Source: an uncultured Erysipelotrichaceae bacterium (lineage in GTDB: Bacteria > Bacillota_I > Bacilli_A > RF39 > UBA660). Taken from it: 17,297 nt of DNA. The stretch is from positions 1-17,297 of the forward strand of contig CADBLZ010000080.1 of NCBI GenBank assembly GCA_902795675.1, read 5' to 3'. Position 1 is the stretch's first letter, and each line of letters opens with the position of its first letter. The notes below the pieces were generated by a model. That model was given only the letters and a program-made list of their open reading frames with translations, made no database searches and had not been told where the DNA came from. Positions 9,143-16,149 of this stretch are shown piece after piece. A program made the translations under genes and the position numbers.

Positions 9143-10279
9143 TTATTTCTCCTTATTTATTATTACTGATGGATAAGCTATAAAAGGAACTTTAAATACT
9201 ACTTTACCTTGAACATCTTTTTTATACACAAATTTAGGATCTTTACTGTTATTATAGTCACCCTTTGTTACAAAACTACCATCGCTATTAACGTTAATAA
9301 TACGATGAACAATAACACGTCCATCTTCATCTAGATAAGCTATTACATCATCTTCTTTTAACTTATCATAATCAAAATTCTTATTAATAATAACCGCGTC
9401 ACCAATATTAATTGATGGTGTCATTGATCCTGTTTCAATACCTATAATTTTAAATGGACCTATACCACTTACAAGAAAGAATAAAATAACAAAAACACCT
9501 AAATAAACTAAATCACTCTTTTTAACTACTTTATTCTTTTCTGTTTCACTCGTTGTATCATTCATAACTTTTGAAGTCCAGAAGATAACACCAAATGGTA
9601 AAACAAGATTACTAATACTTTCCATTAATTCACTTAAATTAGGAACTATAGGAACCATAAATATATATAAATTAATTATTAAACTAAATAATAATGGTGC
9701 AATAAAATCAGTCTTATAGCATACGTATGAAGCCATTATATTATTTAATAATTTAGGTAGAATCGTTAAGATAATTAAATTAAATATTACTTCAATATTG
9801 CTGTCATAACTGATAAAAGAAAATGAGAATATTTCTAATACAGTTAGTAATATCGTTAATACATAAATACTACCTATTTTATCTTTATTACTTGAAATAA
9901 AGATATATCTAAATAACTCTATAAATACAATAAATACAAATTGGAATAAAGCATTATTAAGAATAGCTAAAAAACCTAAAGAATAAGAGTTATTTAGGTA
10001 TCCAATAGCTAAACCAAAAAAGTATGTAACTAAGAAATAAGCTGATATACTTATTAATACCAACCTAATAACTTCCTTCTTCTTATTCGTTAAATATATT
10101 TTTCTAAAGCCATAAAATAATAATGCTAGAAAGAATAATACAATACTAAATGCAGCACTAATACATTCGGCATATTTTAATAAATTATTTAATACAAAAA
10201 AAACATATACTAATATGTATACTAAAATTAATAAAAAGAATATAAAATTGGTTTTACTTCTATTGATCACACTTTTCAT
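9143..10279 (-). CDS. SipW-like (S26B) signal peptidase I with polytopic N-terminal domain
   Basis: The gene encodes a membrane serine protease that removes signal peptides on the outer face of the membrane. The C-terminal domain has the catalytic Ser box ETGSMTPSI and a VIVHRII box where His replaces the Lys of ordinary bacterial LepB. These are the hallmarks of the ER/archaeal/SipW type. KGDYNNSKDP and a final VPFIAYP match the later conserved boxes. Counted from the upstream ATG at 10285, Ser is residue 287 and His 327. About 275 residues precede the catalytic domain and hold roughly eight or nine hydrophobic helices, the last at about 258-276. That makes it much longer than classical SipW (about 190 residues). 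ATG 10279 is preferred because AAGGAT sits 9 nt upstream, whereas ATG 10285 is too close to it. The most likely substrate is the SipW-type giant protein encoded two genes downstream. Confidence 0.9.
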   Translation of the reverse strand: MKSVINRSKTNFIFFLLILVYILVYVFFVLNNLLKYAECISAAFSIVLFFLALLFYGFRKIYLTNKKKEVIRLVLISISAYFLVTYFFGLAIGYLNNSYSLGFLAILNNALFQFVFIVFIELFRYIFISSNKDKIGSIYVLTILLTVLEIFSFSFISYDSNIEVIFNLIILTILPKLLNNIMASYVCYKTDFIAPLLFSLIINLYIFMVPIVPNLSELMESISNLVLPFGVIFWTSKVMNDTTSETEKNKVVKKSDLVYLGVFVILFFLVSGIGPFKIIGIETGSMTPSINIGDAVIINKNFDYDKLKEDDVIAYLDEDGRVIVHRIINVNSDGSFVTKGDYNNSKDPKFVYKKDVQGKVVFKVPFIAYPSVIINKEK

Positions 10280-10288
10280 ACTCATTTA

Positions 10289-10308
10289 TCCTTAATAGAA
10301 TTATATCA
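10289..10308 (-). promoter_or_regulatory. Extended -10 promoter and RBS for the signal peptidase operon
   Basis: TGATATAAT (10300-10308) is followed by AAGGAT (10289-10294) and the start codons. No good -35 is visible at 16-18 bp. The upstream terminator ends at 10325, so a new promoter is expected here. The predicted leader is very short. Confidence 0.5.
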
Positions 10309-10324
10309 TCATATAAGCAAAATA

Positions 10325-10348
10325 AAAAGTAGATAATTATCTACTTTT
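10325..10348 (-). terminator. Rho-independent terminator after yccF (end of suf operon)
   Basis: This is a perfect palindrome: a 10-bp stem AAAAGTAGAT/ATCTACTTTT around AATT, extendable to 12 bp, with TATTTTG following on the minus strand. It overlaps the yccF stop codon (10347-10349). The symmetry means it could also stop plus-strand transcription, but no plus-strand gene lies to its left. Confidence 0.75.
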
Positions 10349-10706
10349 ATTTAATCGATGCCCCAAATGGCCATAACGCTAACTTTGCTATTTTAAAGAA
10401 TTGTAAGCCAAAAGGAATACCTATAATTGTTAAACACCAAGCACATCCAAATGCTAAATTTTCAATCGCCATTGGAAGACCAAATACGAGTACCCAAATA
10501 ATATTTGCAAGGCCATCTATAACGCCTCCACCATAGTTTATTTCTTTACCAAATGGGCAAAACGCTAAACCAGCAAATTTAAAACATTGTAATCCTATTG
10601 GAATACCAATAATTGATATACACCATAGCATACCTGCAAATAACCAAGTAAAACCACTTATAAACCCACCAAAGATAAACCAAATAATATTACCTATTAA
10701 ACTCAT
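10347..10706 (-). CDS. yccF: YccF-family inner membrane protein (two YccF domains)
   Basis: This 119-residue protein is made of two copies of the YccF motif, at about residues 5-53 and 68-115. Each has GNIIW near its start and C-x-x-IIGIP-x-G-x-Q-x-FK-x-A near its end, closing with PFG. The duplication and length are normal for the family. Helices around 7-30, 34-50, 68-82 and 85-110 are hydrophobic. The function of YccF is not established, so I assign only a membrane role. ATG 10704-10706 overlaps the sufU stop by one base (TAATG), with GAGGAG 8 nt upstream, so the two are translationally coupled. Its place at the end of a Fe-S assembly operon is unusual and may be incidental. Confidence 0.93.
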   Translation of the reverse strand: MSLIGNIIWFIFGGFISGFTWLFAGMLWCISIIGIPIGLQCFKFAGLAFCPFGKEINYGGGVIDGLANIIWVLVFGLPMAIENLAFGCAWCLTIIGIPFGLQFFKIAKLALWPFGASIK

Positions 10707-11137
10707 TATTTCTTCTCCTCATATTGATCTAATGCTTTTTTTATTCCTCTCCAAGGAATTAAAGCACAATTGATTCTATTTGTTTGTTTATATATTTCAT
10801 CGTAACAAAGAGCATCACCAAGACAATCTTTATCATAATCTTTTTCTAATACCATATTATCGTAATTACTAATAATATTATTAGCTTCTGTAATTGTTTT
10901 ACCTTTTAATAGTTCTGTCATAATAGAAGCTGCACTTGTTGATATTGCACAAGCTTCACCATAAAACTTAAGGTCTTCAATTACATCGCCATTCATCTTT
11001 AAATAGATATCAAGATTATCGATACATGTTTCTGATTTAGAATTAACTTTTATATAATTATCATCATGTATTTCTTCTCTATTATGAGGATTACTATAGT
11101 GTTCCATAATAATTGCTTTTTTTATTTCTGAATCCAT
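10706..11137 (-). CDS. sufU: SufU-type Fe-S assembly sulfur acceptor
   Basis: A 143-residue IscU/SufU-fold protein. SufU of Gram-positives is a zinc protein that takes persulfide sulfur from SufS and passes it to Fe-S assembly. The expected ligands are visible: Cys38 and Asp40 (ETCIDNL), Cys63 (GEACAISTSAASIM) and Cys124 (RINCALIPWRGIKKAL). The usual C-G-D turn reads C-I-D here, replacing the conserved Gly. The N-terminus (IIMEHYSNPHNR) is typical of the family. Length is normal. ATG 11137 follows AGGA by about 9 nt and starts 11 nt after sufS ends. Pairing with SufS indicates the SufU branch rather than IscU. Confidence 0.94.
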   Translation of the reverse strand: MDSEIKKAIIMEHYSNPHNREEIHDDNYIKVNSKSETCIDNLDIYLKMNGDVIEDLKFYGEACAISTSAASIMTELLKGKTITEANNIISNYDNMVLEKDYDKDCLGDALCYDEIYKQTNRINCALIPWRGIKKALDQYEEKK

Positions 11138-11148
11138 CTAATCACATC

Positions 11149-12339
11149 CTATAACATTTCATTTAATATTTTATTCTTATCTTGTAATAAACTAACTAAT
11201 TTATCAACATCTTCTTTTGTATTATAAATATAAATTGATACACGAACTGTATTATCAGTTCCTAGTTTATTTTTTAATAACTTAGCACAGTGGTTCCCTG
11301 CTCTAACACATATTTTATACTTACTTAAATAAATAGCTACATCTTGAGAGAAGATACCATCTACATTAAATACTACTGTACCAGATATTGTATCTTTATT
11401 ATACATCTTAATATGTTCTATCTTACTTAATTCATCAACTAAATATTTCTTTAATCCAACTTCATGTTTTTGAATATTATCCATTCCAATTGATTCTAAA
11501 TATTTAATTGCTGCACCTAAACCAATTGCCCCTTCAATATTTGGTGTACCAGCTTCAAATCTTGTTGGAATGCTCTTAAGTTCAATCTCTTCTGGTGAAT
11601 CAAAAGAAGCATTCATTCCACCACCTAAGTTACGTGGTTCCATTTCTTCTAATAATTCATACTTACCATATAAAACACCAATACCTGTAGGTCCACACAT
11701 TTTGTGTCCACTAAAAGCTAAAAAATCACAATCTAAATCTTTAACATCAGTCTTAATATGAGGTACACTTTGAGCACCATCAACAACGACTTTAATACCT
11801 CTTTCATGAGCAAACTTAACGATTTCTTTAACGTCTCTTAAGTCACCAATAACATTTGTAATCATTGCTAAACTAATTACTTTAGTTTTATCACTAACAA
11901 CTTCTTTAATACTATCTAATGTTAAAGCATTACTATCATTTAAAGCAGCAAACTTAACTTTAACACCTAAGTCATTAGCAAGTCTAAACCATGGCATTAC
12001 ATTACTAGCATGTTCAGCATAGTTTATTATAATTTCATCATCTTTTTGAAGATGTTTTCTAAAATAACCTTCAGCTACTAAATTAAGTGCATCAGTTGTT
12101 CCGCTTGTAAAAATAACTTCTTTGTAATCACTATTAATAAAATCAGCAACGATCTTACGAGCACCTTCATATTCATTGTCTACTCTTAAACTAATATCAT
12201 AATCTCCTCTATGAGCATTAGCTGTAAAATCATTATAGTATTCATTAATCTTCTTTATAACAGGTTCTGGTTTCCAAGTAGTAGCACCATTATCTAAATA
12301 TATATAACCTGTATTTAACATCGGAAAATTATTATTCAT
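11149..12339 (-). CDS. sufS: SufS cysteine desulfurase
   Basis: A 396-residue fold-type I PLP enzyme that removes sulfur from cysteine, giving alanine and an enzyme persulfide. The PLP lysine is Lys213 in FSGHKMCGPTGIGVLYG. Asp187 and Gln190 lie in VDGAQSVPH, His110 in YAEHASN, and the catalytic Cys351 in VRAGNHCA, on the short loop typical of group II (SufS/CsdA) enzymes. The N-terminal YLDNGATTWKP is canonical. Length and motifs are intact, so the enzyme should be active. The start overlaps the end of the preceding SufD-like gene by 8 bases, with GAGGAAG 5 nt upstream. SufU follows directly and is its expected sulfur acceptor. Confidence 0.97.
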   Translation of the reverse strand: MNNNFPMLNTGYIYLDNGATTWKPEPVIKKINEYYNDFTANAHRGDYDISLRVDNEYEGARKIVADFINSDYKEVIFTSGTTDALNLVAEGYFRKHLQKDDEIIINYAEHASNVMPWFRLANDLGVKVKFAALNDSNALTLDSIKEVVSDKTKVISLAMITNVIGDLRDVKEIVKFAHERGIKVVVDGAQSVPHIKTDVKDLDCDFLAFSGHKMCGPTGIGVLYGKYELLEEMEPRNLGGGMNASFDSPEEIELKSIPTRFEAGTPNIEGAIGLGAAIKYLESIGMDNIQKHEVGLKKYLVDELSKIEHIKMYNKDTISGTVVFNVDGIFSQDVAIYLSKYKICVRAGNHCAKLLKNKLGTDNTVRVSIYIYNTKEDVDKLVSLLQDKNKILNEML

Positions 12340-12859
12340 ATTCTTCCTCTTCTCTATTTCTTATTTCTTCTAAAATATCTTCAGATGAATTAATAATACT
12401 ATTCAAGAATTCTTTCTTCTTATCATCATCTAATTCATCGTTATTTATTATTTTAATATCACCTGTAATATTATTACTAATATTACATGTACTATTACTA
12501 TCTTTAATTACCCTAATATTAACAAACGTATTATTACTATCATCATTAATACTATTATCAATAACTAAGTTACAACACTCATGACTAATAAAAGCATAAT
12601 TAAACTCTAATGTACTTAATTTATCTTGTTTAAAAAAGAACTTACTGTTTGTCTTGTTATGAATCATAAAACGATTATAGATTAAAGATGAACCAGGTAA
12701 CACATTAACTGTTATTTCTTTTTCTTCATCCTTCTTATCTATTTCATTTATTAAAACATTACCTTCAATATTAATTAATAACTTATTAACTTTAATATCT
12801 AAGATAACAGCATTATTTCTTAAATTTATTTCATTATCAGTAATTTCTATTTTATTCAT
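12332..12859 (-). CDS. Short SufD/SufB-like protein
   Basis: This protein has 175 residues from ATG 12859. A GTG at 12868 would add three, but GAG about 8 nt before the ATG favours the ATG. It is predicted to be almost all beta: alternating hydrophobic strands, ITVNVLPGSSLIYNRFMIH, then TLEFNYAFISHECCNLVID and NISNNITGDIKI, ending in an acidic helix (EEIRNREEEEYE). This resembles a stripped-down SufB/SufD beta-helix core (usually 400 residues or more), and it sits directly before sufS, where sufD stands in many Gram-positive suf operons. It overlaps sufS by 8 bases. The call rests on context and fold pattern, with no diagnostic motif. If correct, it would act in the scaffold for Fe-S assembly. 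Confidence 0.6.
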   Translation of the reverse strand: MNKIEITDNEINLRNNAVILDIKVNKLLINIEGNVLINEIDKKDEEKEITVNVLPGSSLIYNRFMIHNKTNSKFFFKQDKLSTLEFNYAFISHECCNLVIDNSINDDSNNTFVNIRVIKDSNSTCNISNNITGDIKIINNDELDDDKKKEFLNSIINSSEDILEEIRNREEEEYE

Positions 12860-12886
12860 TTGAATCACTCACATTATTACGAACTT

Positions 12887-12895
12887 ATTATAACA
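12887..12895 (-). promoter_or_regulatory. Extended -10 promoter for the suf operon
   Basis: TGTTATAAT (TGN plus a perfect TATAAT) lies 28 bp before ATG 12859 and 16 bp past the upstream terminator. No -35 resembling TTGACA is seen at the right distance. It is the only good candidate promoter in the gap before the sufD-like, sufS, sufU and yccF genes. Confidence 0.5.
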
Positions 12896-12911
12896 TAATA
12901 ATTTAAATAAA

Positions 12912-12937
12912 AAGAATTAATTATATAATTAATTCTT
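12912..12937 (-). terminator. Rho-independent terminator after the Nudix gene
   Basis: A perfect 26-nt palindrome, AAGAATTAATTAT and its reverse complement, is followed by TTTTTATTT on the minus strand. It contains the Nudix stop codon (12929-12931) in its 5' arm and closes the four-gene LysR operon. Confidence 0.8.
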
Positions 12938-13537
12938 CATATATTCTTTTATATAATTTATTAATTTTAAATATAAATGATCATCTTCTAAATAACCTTG
13001 AATAAAATCTTTTAAATAAAATGTTTCTTCTCCATTAATCGTCTTACCAACTATTTTATTTGTCTTATTATTTAAAAAATCCTCTAACTCATTTATATCA
13101 AATTCAATATAATATTTAACTTCATCATCATTTGATTTTAATTCTTTTAAATCAAAATGATTATCATATAAATATAAGTAATCAAATTCTCTAATAATGT
13201 AATTATCATTAATAAACTTATCTATTTTTCTTTCTTCTAAAAAGATTAAATCTTCATATCTTACATCAATATTAGCTTCTTCTTTAATTTCACGAATGCC
13301 ATCTTCTTTAGTCTCATCACACATTAAATGTCCACCAACAGAAATATCTATTTTATCAACGTCACTTAAATCATTATGACTACTATTCTTATATTGTAAA
13401 TAGATTGTATTCTTTGTACTATCAATTAAAACACAACCAAATACCTCATGATATAAACCTTTTTCATGTGCTTCTTTTTTAGTTGATGTTCCAATTAATT
13501 GATGATTACTATCAAAGATATTAATTCTTTCCACCAT
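12929..13537 (-). CDS. Nudix hydrolase, YfcD/IPP isomerase-like subgroup
   Basis: A 202-residue protein from ATG 13537. The frame extends to a TTG at 13552, but the ATG has AAGAGA just upstream and is preferred. The N-terminal part (FDSNHQLIGTSTKKEAHEKG then LYHEVFGCVLID) matches the lead-in of YfcD/IDI-type Nudix proteins. The Nudix box GGHLMCDETKEDGIREIKEE keeps the Mg-binding REIKEE helix, but has one residue fewer than usual between the central Glu and REIKEE (6 instead of 7). The C-terminal half is acidic and not recognised. The substrate cannot be named; the subgroup hydrolyses diphosphate-linked molecules. It overlaps the MazG-like gene by 17 bases and is last in the operon. Confidence 0.85.
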   Translation of the reverse strand: MVERINIFDSNHQLIGTSTKKEAHEKGLYHEVFGCVLIDSTKNTIYLQYKNSSHNDLSDVDKIDISVGGHLMCDETKEDGIREIKEEANIDVRYEDLIFLEERKIDKFINDNYIIREFDYLYLYDNHFDLKELKSNDDEVKYYIEFDINELEDFLNNKTNKIVGKTINGEETFYLKDFIQGYLEDDHLYLKLINYIKEYMKN

Positions 13538-14075
13538 TAAGTCTCTTTTCAATAAAATTATGTGAATCCATAATCATCTCATCAAAAGAAGTAGCTAAAC
13601 TAACATTAAACTTATTAGCAACATTTATAACTAATTTTAAGATCTTAGATATTCTATCTTTAATAAATAACATCGTATCATCATAATCTTCATGTTTCTT
13701 ATCAAAACGATATTTATATACTTCTAATACCGCTTCATTAAGTTGACCACATAAGATGATAATACCCTCACTATTTTCATATGTATATTCTTCATACTTA
13801 ACTAAATCATCTAACTTTATGTCCATTAAATAACATAGATAATAAAGTTGAAGAATAACATCACATAACTCATCTCCAAAAGATGAAAAGTTTCTTCCTT
13901 TTTCAGATACTTCTTCATCTTTTAAGAAGAAGTTATATAAATGACCTACTTGAACAGTTAATTCACATAAAGTAGATAACTCATCCCAAGTCTTCTTCTC
14001 TAATACTTTAAAATCTTTTTTTAAACTAATAGCTTTATCAAAATACTCATTTGTAAAAGTAATAACATTATTCAT
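13521..14075 (-). CDS. MazG-like all-alpha NTP pyrophosphohydrolase-related protein (two half-repeats)
   Basis: A 184-residue all-helical protein. Residues about 28-92 resemble a MazG/dUTPase-like module: WDELSTLCELTVQVGHLY, then GDELCDVILQLYYLCYLMDI then KLDDL. The second metal-binding helix (E-L-x-D-V) is clear, and the first (E-x-x-E) is degenerate. Residues about 110-170 look like a second, more decayed copy (LNEAVLEVYKYR, then RISKILKLVINVANKFNVSL). Intact relatives split NTPs to NMP and pyrophosphate, often for house-cleaning. Here activity is uncertain because one helix lacks full acidic residues. ATG 14075 overlaps the radical SAM stop by 8 bases, and GAGGTG lies 4 nt upstream. The genes on either side fit nucleotide metabolism. 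Confidence 0.72.
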   Translation of the reverse strand: MNNVITFTNEYFDKAISLKKDFKVLEKKTWDELSTLCELTVQVGHLYNFFLKDEEVSEKGRNFSSFGDELCDVILQLYYLCYLMDIKLDDLVKYEEYTYENSEGIIILCGQLNEAVLEVYKYRFDKKHEDYDDTMLFIKDRISKILKLVINVANKFNVSLATSFDEMIMDSHNFIEKRLNGGKN

Positions 14076-15192
14076 GAGACACCTCTTTTACGACAAAGTT
14101 AGATGAATTAGTTAATGAACTATTAAAGTAATGATCATCAACTAACTTTCTTTGAATACCAACTTTATAGTGAAGCATGAAAGTTAAGTAAGCACAATCA
14201 CCAGCACTTAAGTTAACGTTCTTTAAAACTAGTGAATTACCTTTATCGATAATCTCTAAATCTTTATCATACTTACCAATCTTTTTTAATAAGAAAGGTA
14301 TTTCGCTAAGAATAGCTTTCTTGTCGTTTCTTTTATACATAGCACATAATTTTCTTTGTTCAGGTGTACAATGATTGTAATTCTTACATTCATGTGTCTC
14401 ATAATAAGGAGATGGTTTATGTAACTTATTAGCTAAAGCACATAAATTAGTATTAAATACTAATTGTTTATGATCATACTCCTTAAAGAAATAATTATAT
14501 GCTTCTTCTGGCCATATACTATTAGCTTTTAAACATTCAACAGGATCTTTTTTAGTAATGTCCCAGAAATCAATTTTATTAATAAAATCACTCTTTAAAC
14601 TAAGACCAGTTATAACAGATACGTTTGTATAATTACTAACGAAATCTAACATCTTCTTAATATCTTCCTTCTTAGAGTTGCTTGGAAGGAATGGTCTATA
14701 ATAATGAATAAAAGGTATATCACTAAGTTTTAACTTAGCCATATCTACTTTAATATCATCATGGTTAATATTCGGTTCATATCTCTTACCTAAACCAGAT
14801 AGAGATAAATAAATAATAACTTTGATTTTTTCTTTTTTTAGTTTAACTAAATATTCAATAAAGTCATCAGGTATTAAACATTTAGTAATTAATATAATTG
14901 GATTTTTTACTTTTCTTACAAGTAGTAAATCTAACATTTCTCTTAAGTAATCAATATTAGTATTATTTAAGAATGGATCTGTATTAGCTAATAAACATAC
15001 AGGAATTTCTTCATCATAATACTTTGATGCAAATAATAGATTAATTGCATCACTAGCTGATACTTTAATTCTTGGTTTAGTTAGGTTATCACCTGTACTT
15101 TGTAAGAAACAATATTTACAACCATTAGTACAACCAACTATTGAATTAACATTAATCCATGTACTATGCATTTCTATAATATCATTTGGCAT
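14068..15192 (-). CDS. Radical SAM protein, spore photoproduct lyase-like, with extra C-terminal cysteines
   Basis: A 374-residue protein. The [4Fe-4S]/SAM motif is C-x3-C-x2-C at Cys21, Cys25 and Cys28 (VGCTNGCKYCFLQS). The following barrel reads VCLLANTDPFLNNTNIDYL and then ILITKCLIPDD, a pattern seen in SPL/COG1533-type radical SAM proteins. Four cysteines lie outside the core at 251, 269, 275 and 283 (C-x17-C-x5-C-x7-C, containing ECKNYNHCTPEQRKLC). They could hold an auxiliary Fe-S cluster, although SPL itself has no such set. ATG 15192 follows a near-perfect AGGAGGG and starts 9 nt after the LysR stop. It overlaps the MazG-like gene by 8 bases. Substrate unknown; a nucleotide, DNA or RNA substrate fits the neighbours but is inference. 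Confidence 0.88.
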   Translation of the reverse strand: MPNDIIEMHSTWINVNSIVGCTNGCKYCFLQSTGDNLTKPRIKVSASDAINLLFASKYYDEEIPVCLLANTDPFLNNTNIDYLREMLDLLLVRKVKNPIILITKCLIPDDFIEYLVKLKKEKIKVIIYLSLSGLGKRYEPNINHDDIKVDMAKLKLSDIPFIHYYRPFLPSNSKKEDIKKMLDFVSNYTNVSVITGLSLKSDFINKIDFWDITKKDPVECLKANSIWPEEAYNYFFKEYDHKQLVFNTNLCALANKLHKPSPYYETHECKNYNHCTPEQRKLCAMYKRNDKKAILSEIPFLLKKIGKYDKDLEIIDKGNSLVLKNVNLSAGDCAYLTFMLHYKVGIQRKLVDDHYFNSSLTNSSNFVVKEVSHE

Positions 15193-15201
15193 AGTACCCT
15201 C

Positions 15202-16086
15202 CTACTTATTAGTTAATAGATTAATGAATTCCTTAGATGAGTTTGTTAATGTATCTTCCATATAAACTAGATCAATATCTTCACTTGGAAGTTCTTCTTC
15301 TAATCTAATTATTTTAAAGCCGTTCTTAATAGCAGCTTTTTCAAGCATATAACCAATACCAATACCTTCATTGATATAGTTATTCATCATTTCGTTACTT
15401 TCTAGTTCCATAATAGGATCTAAATGAACATTATAATTACCAGTTACACGTTCTAATTCTTTTCTTTGTGTAATGTCTTTAACTGGCAATAATAATGGTT
15501 TATCTTCTAAATCTTTTAATGATTCAATATTTAAATCTTTCATCTTATCTTCGTTATAACAGAAGACATAGTTTTCTTTACCTAAACTAACTACTTTAAA
15601 GTCTTTAGGAATATTATTATTACCTGTAACAATTAATAAATCTAATGTATGTTGATATAGTAGGTTATATAAATCACTCATTTTTTTATTAGACATCTTA
15701 ACAACTATATTAGGATGTAATTCCATGAATTCTTTAACATAACTACTTAGTAAATAAACACTAATAAAAGTAGGAACACCAATTGATACTTTTCCTTTTA
15801 ATAATTCCTTACTTTCTTGTAATTCCTTTTCACCAAGCATTAAAAAATTGTATGCTTTCTCAACATATGTAAGTAATGATTTAGCCTCAGGGGTTAATTC
15901 AATACCTCTATTATTACGATAGAATAAAACCGTATTTAATTCATACTCAAGATTTTGAATATGTTTTGAAATAGCTGGCTGACTAATATGTAGTACAGTT
16001 GCTGATTCTGAGAAACTTTTTGTTTTAGCTACCGTATAAAAAACACGATATAAATTCAAATTAAGATTATTACAAGGTAATGCCAT
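15202..16086 (-). CDS. LysR-family transcriptional regulator
   Basis: A 294-residue regulator from ATG 16086. An in-frame TTG at 16125 lies beside the -10 and is unlikely. The N-terminal winged helix-turn-helix is clear: LYRVFYTVAKTKSFSESATV, then LHISQPAISKHIQNLE and LFYRNNRGIELTPEAKSLL. From about residue 93 the effector domain starts (GKVSIGVPTFISVYLLSSYV) and continues to the end (IGIGYMLEKAAI), at normal family length. The inducer cannot be read from sequence. The gene leads the operon with the radical SAM, MazG-like and Nudix genes, all on the same strand, unlike the common divergent layout. It is probably autoregulated from its own promoter. Two runs of five G lie directly before the ATG. 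Confidence 0.94.
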   Translation of the reverse strand: MALPCNNLNLNLYRVFYTVAKTKSFSESATVLHISQPAISKHIQNLEYELNTVLFYRNNRGIELTPEAKSLLTYVEKAYNFLMLGEKELQESKELLKGKVSIGVPTFISVYLLSSYVKEFMELHPNIVVKMSNKKMSDLYNLLYQHTLDLLIVTGNNNIPKDFKVVSLGKENYVFCYNEDKMKDLNIESLKDLEDKPLLLPVKDITQRKELERVTGNYNVHLDPIMELESNEMMNNYINEGIGIGYMLEKAAIKNGFKIIRLEEELPSEDIDLVYMEDTLTNSSKEFINLLTNK

Positions 16087-16101
16087 ACCCCCGACCCCCT
16101 T
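16087..16101 (-). promoter_or_regulatory. G-rich ribosome binding region of lysR
   Basis: On the minus strand the leader reads AAGGGGGTCGGGGGT directly before ATG 16086. The two runs of five G are exceptional in this AT-rich region. The upstream AAGGGGG is a usable but distant SD, and the nearer run touches the start codon. They may set or tune translation. Confidence 0.5.
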
Positions 16102-16114
16102 CACATAAGTCTTT

Positions 16115-16142
16115 ATTATAAACAAAAAATAACAAATGTCAA
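16115..16142 (-). promoter_or_regulatory. Consensus sigma-A promoter of the LysR operon
   Basis: TTGACA (16137-16142), a 16-bp spacer and TATAAT (16115-16120) are both perfect hexamers. The predicted start is near 16108, giving a leader of about 22 nt. It is the strongest promoter match in the window and should drive lysR and the three genes behind it. Confidence 0.8.
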
Positions 16143-16149
16143 TCTTTGG

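Noticed and set aside
10286..10346. Small RNA or riboswitch in the gap between yccF and the peptidase gene
   Set aside because: The gap is only about 60 bp and is accounted for by the terminator, the -10 element and the RBS.
11570..11761. Plus-strand open frame of 63 codons
   Set aside because: Antisense to the clear sufS gene, with no independent support.
14068..15192. Prokaryotic viperin (antiviral radical SAM), suggested by the nucleotide-related neighbours
   Set aside because: The Cys motif surroundings (VGCTNGCKYCFLQS) and the ANTDPF strand fit SPL-type proteins better, and no nucleotide kinase is present.
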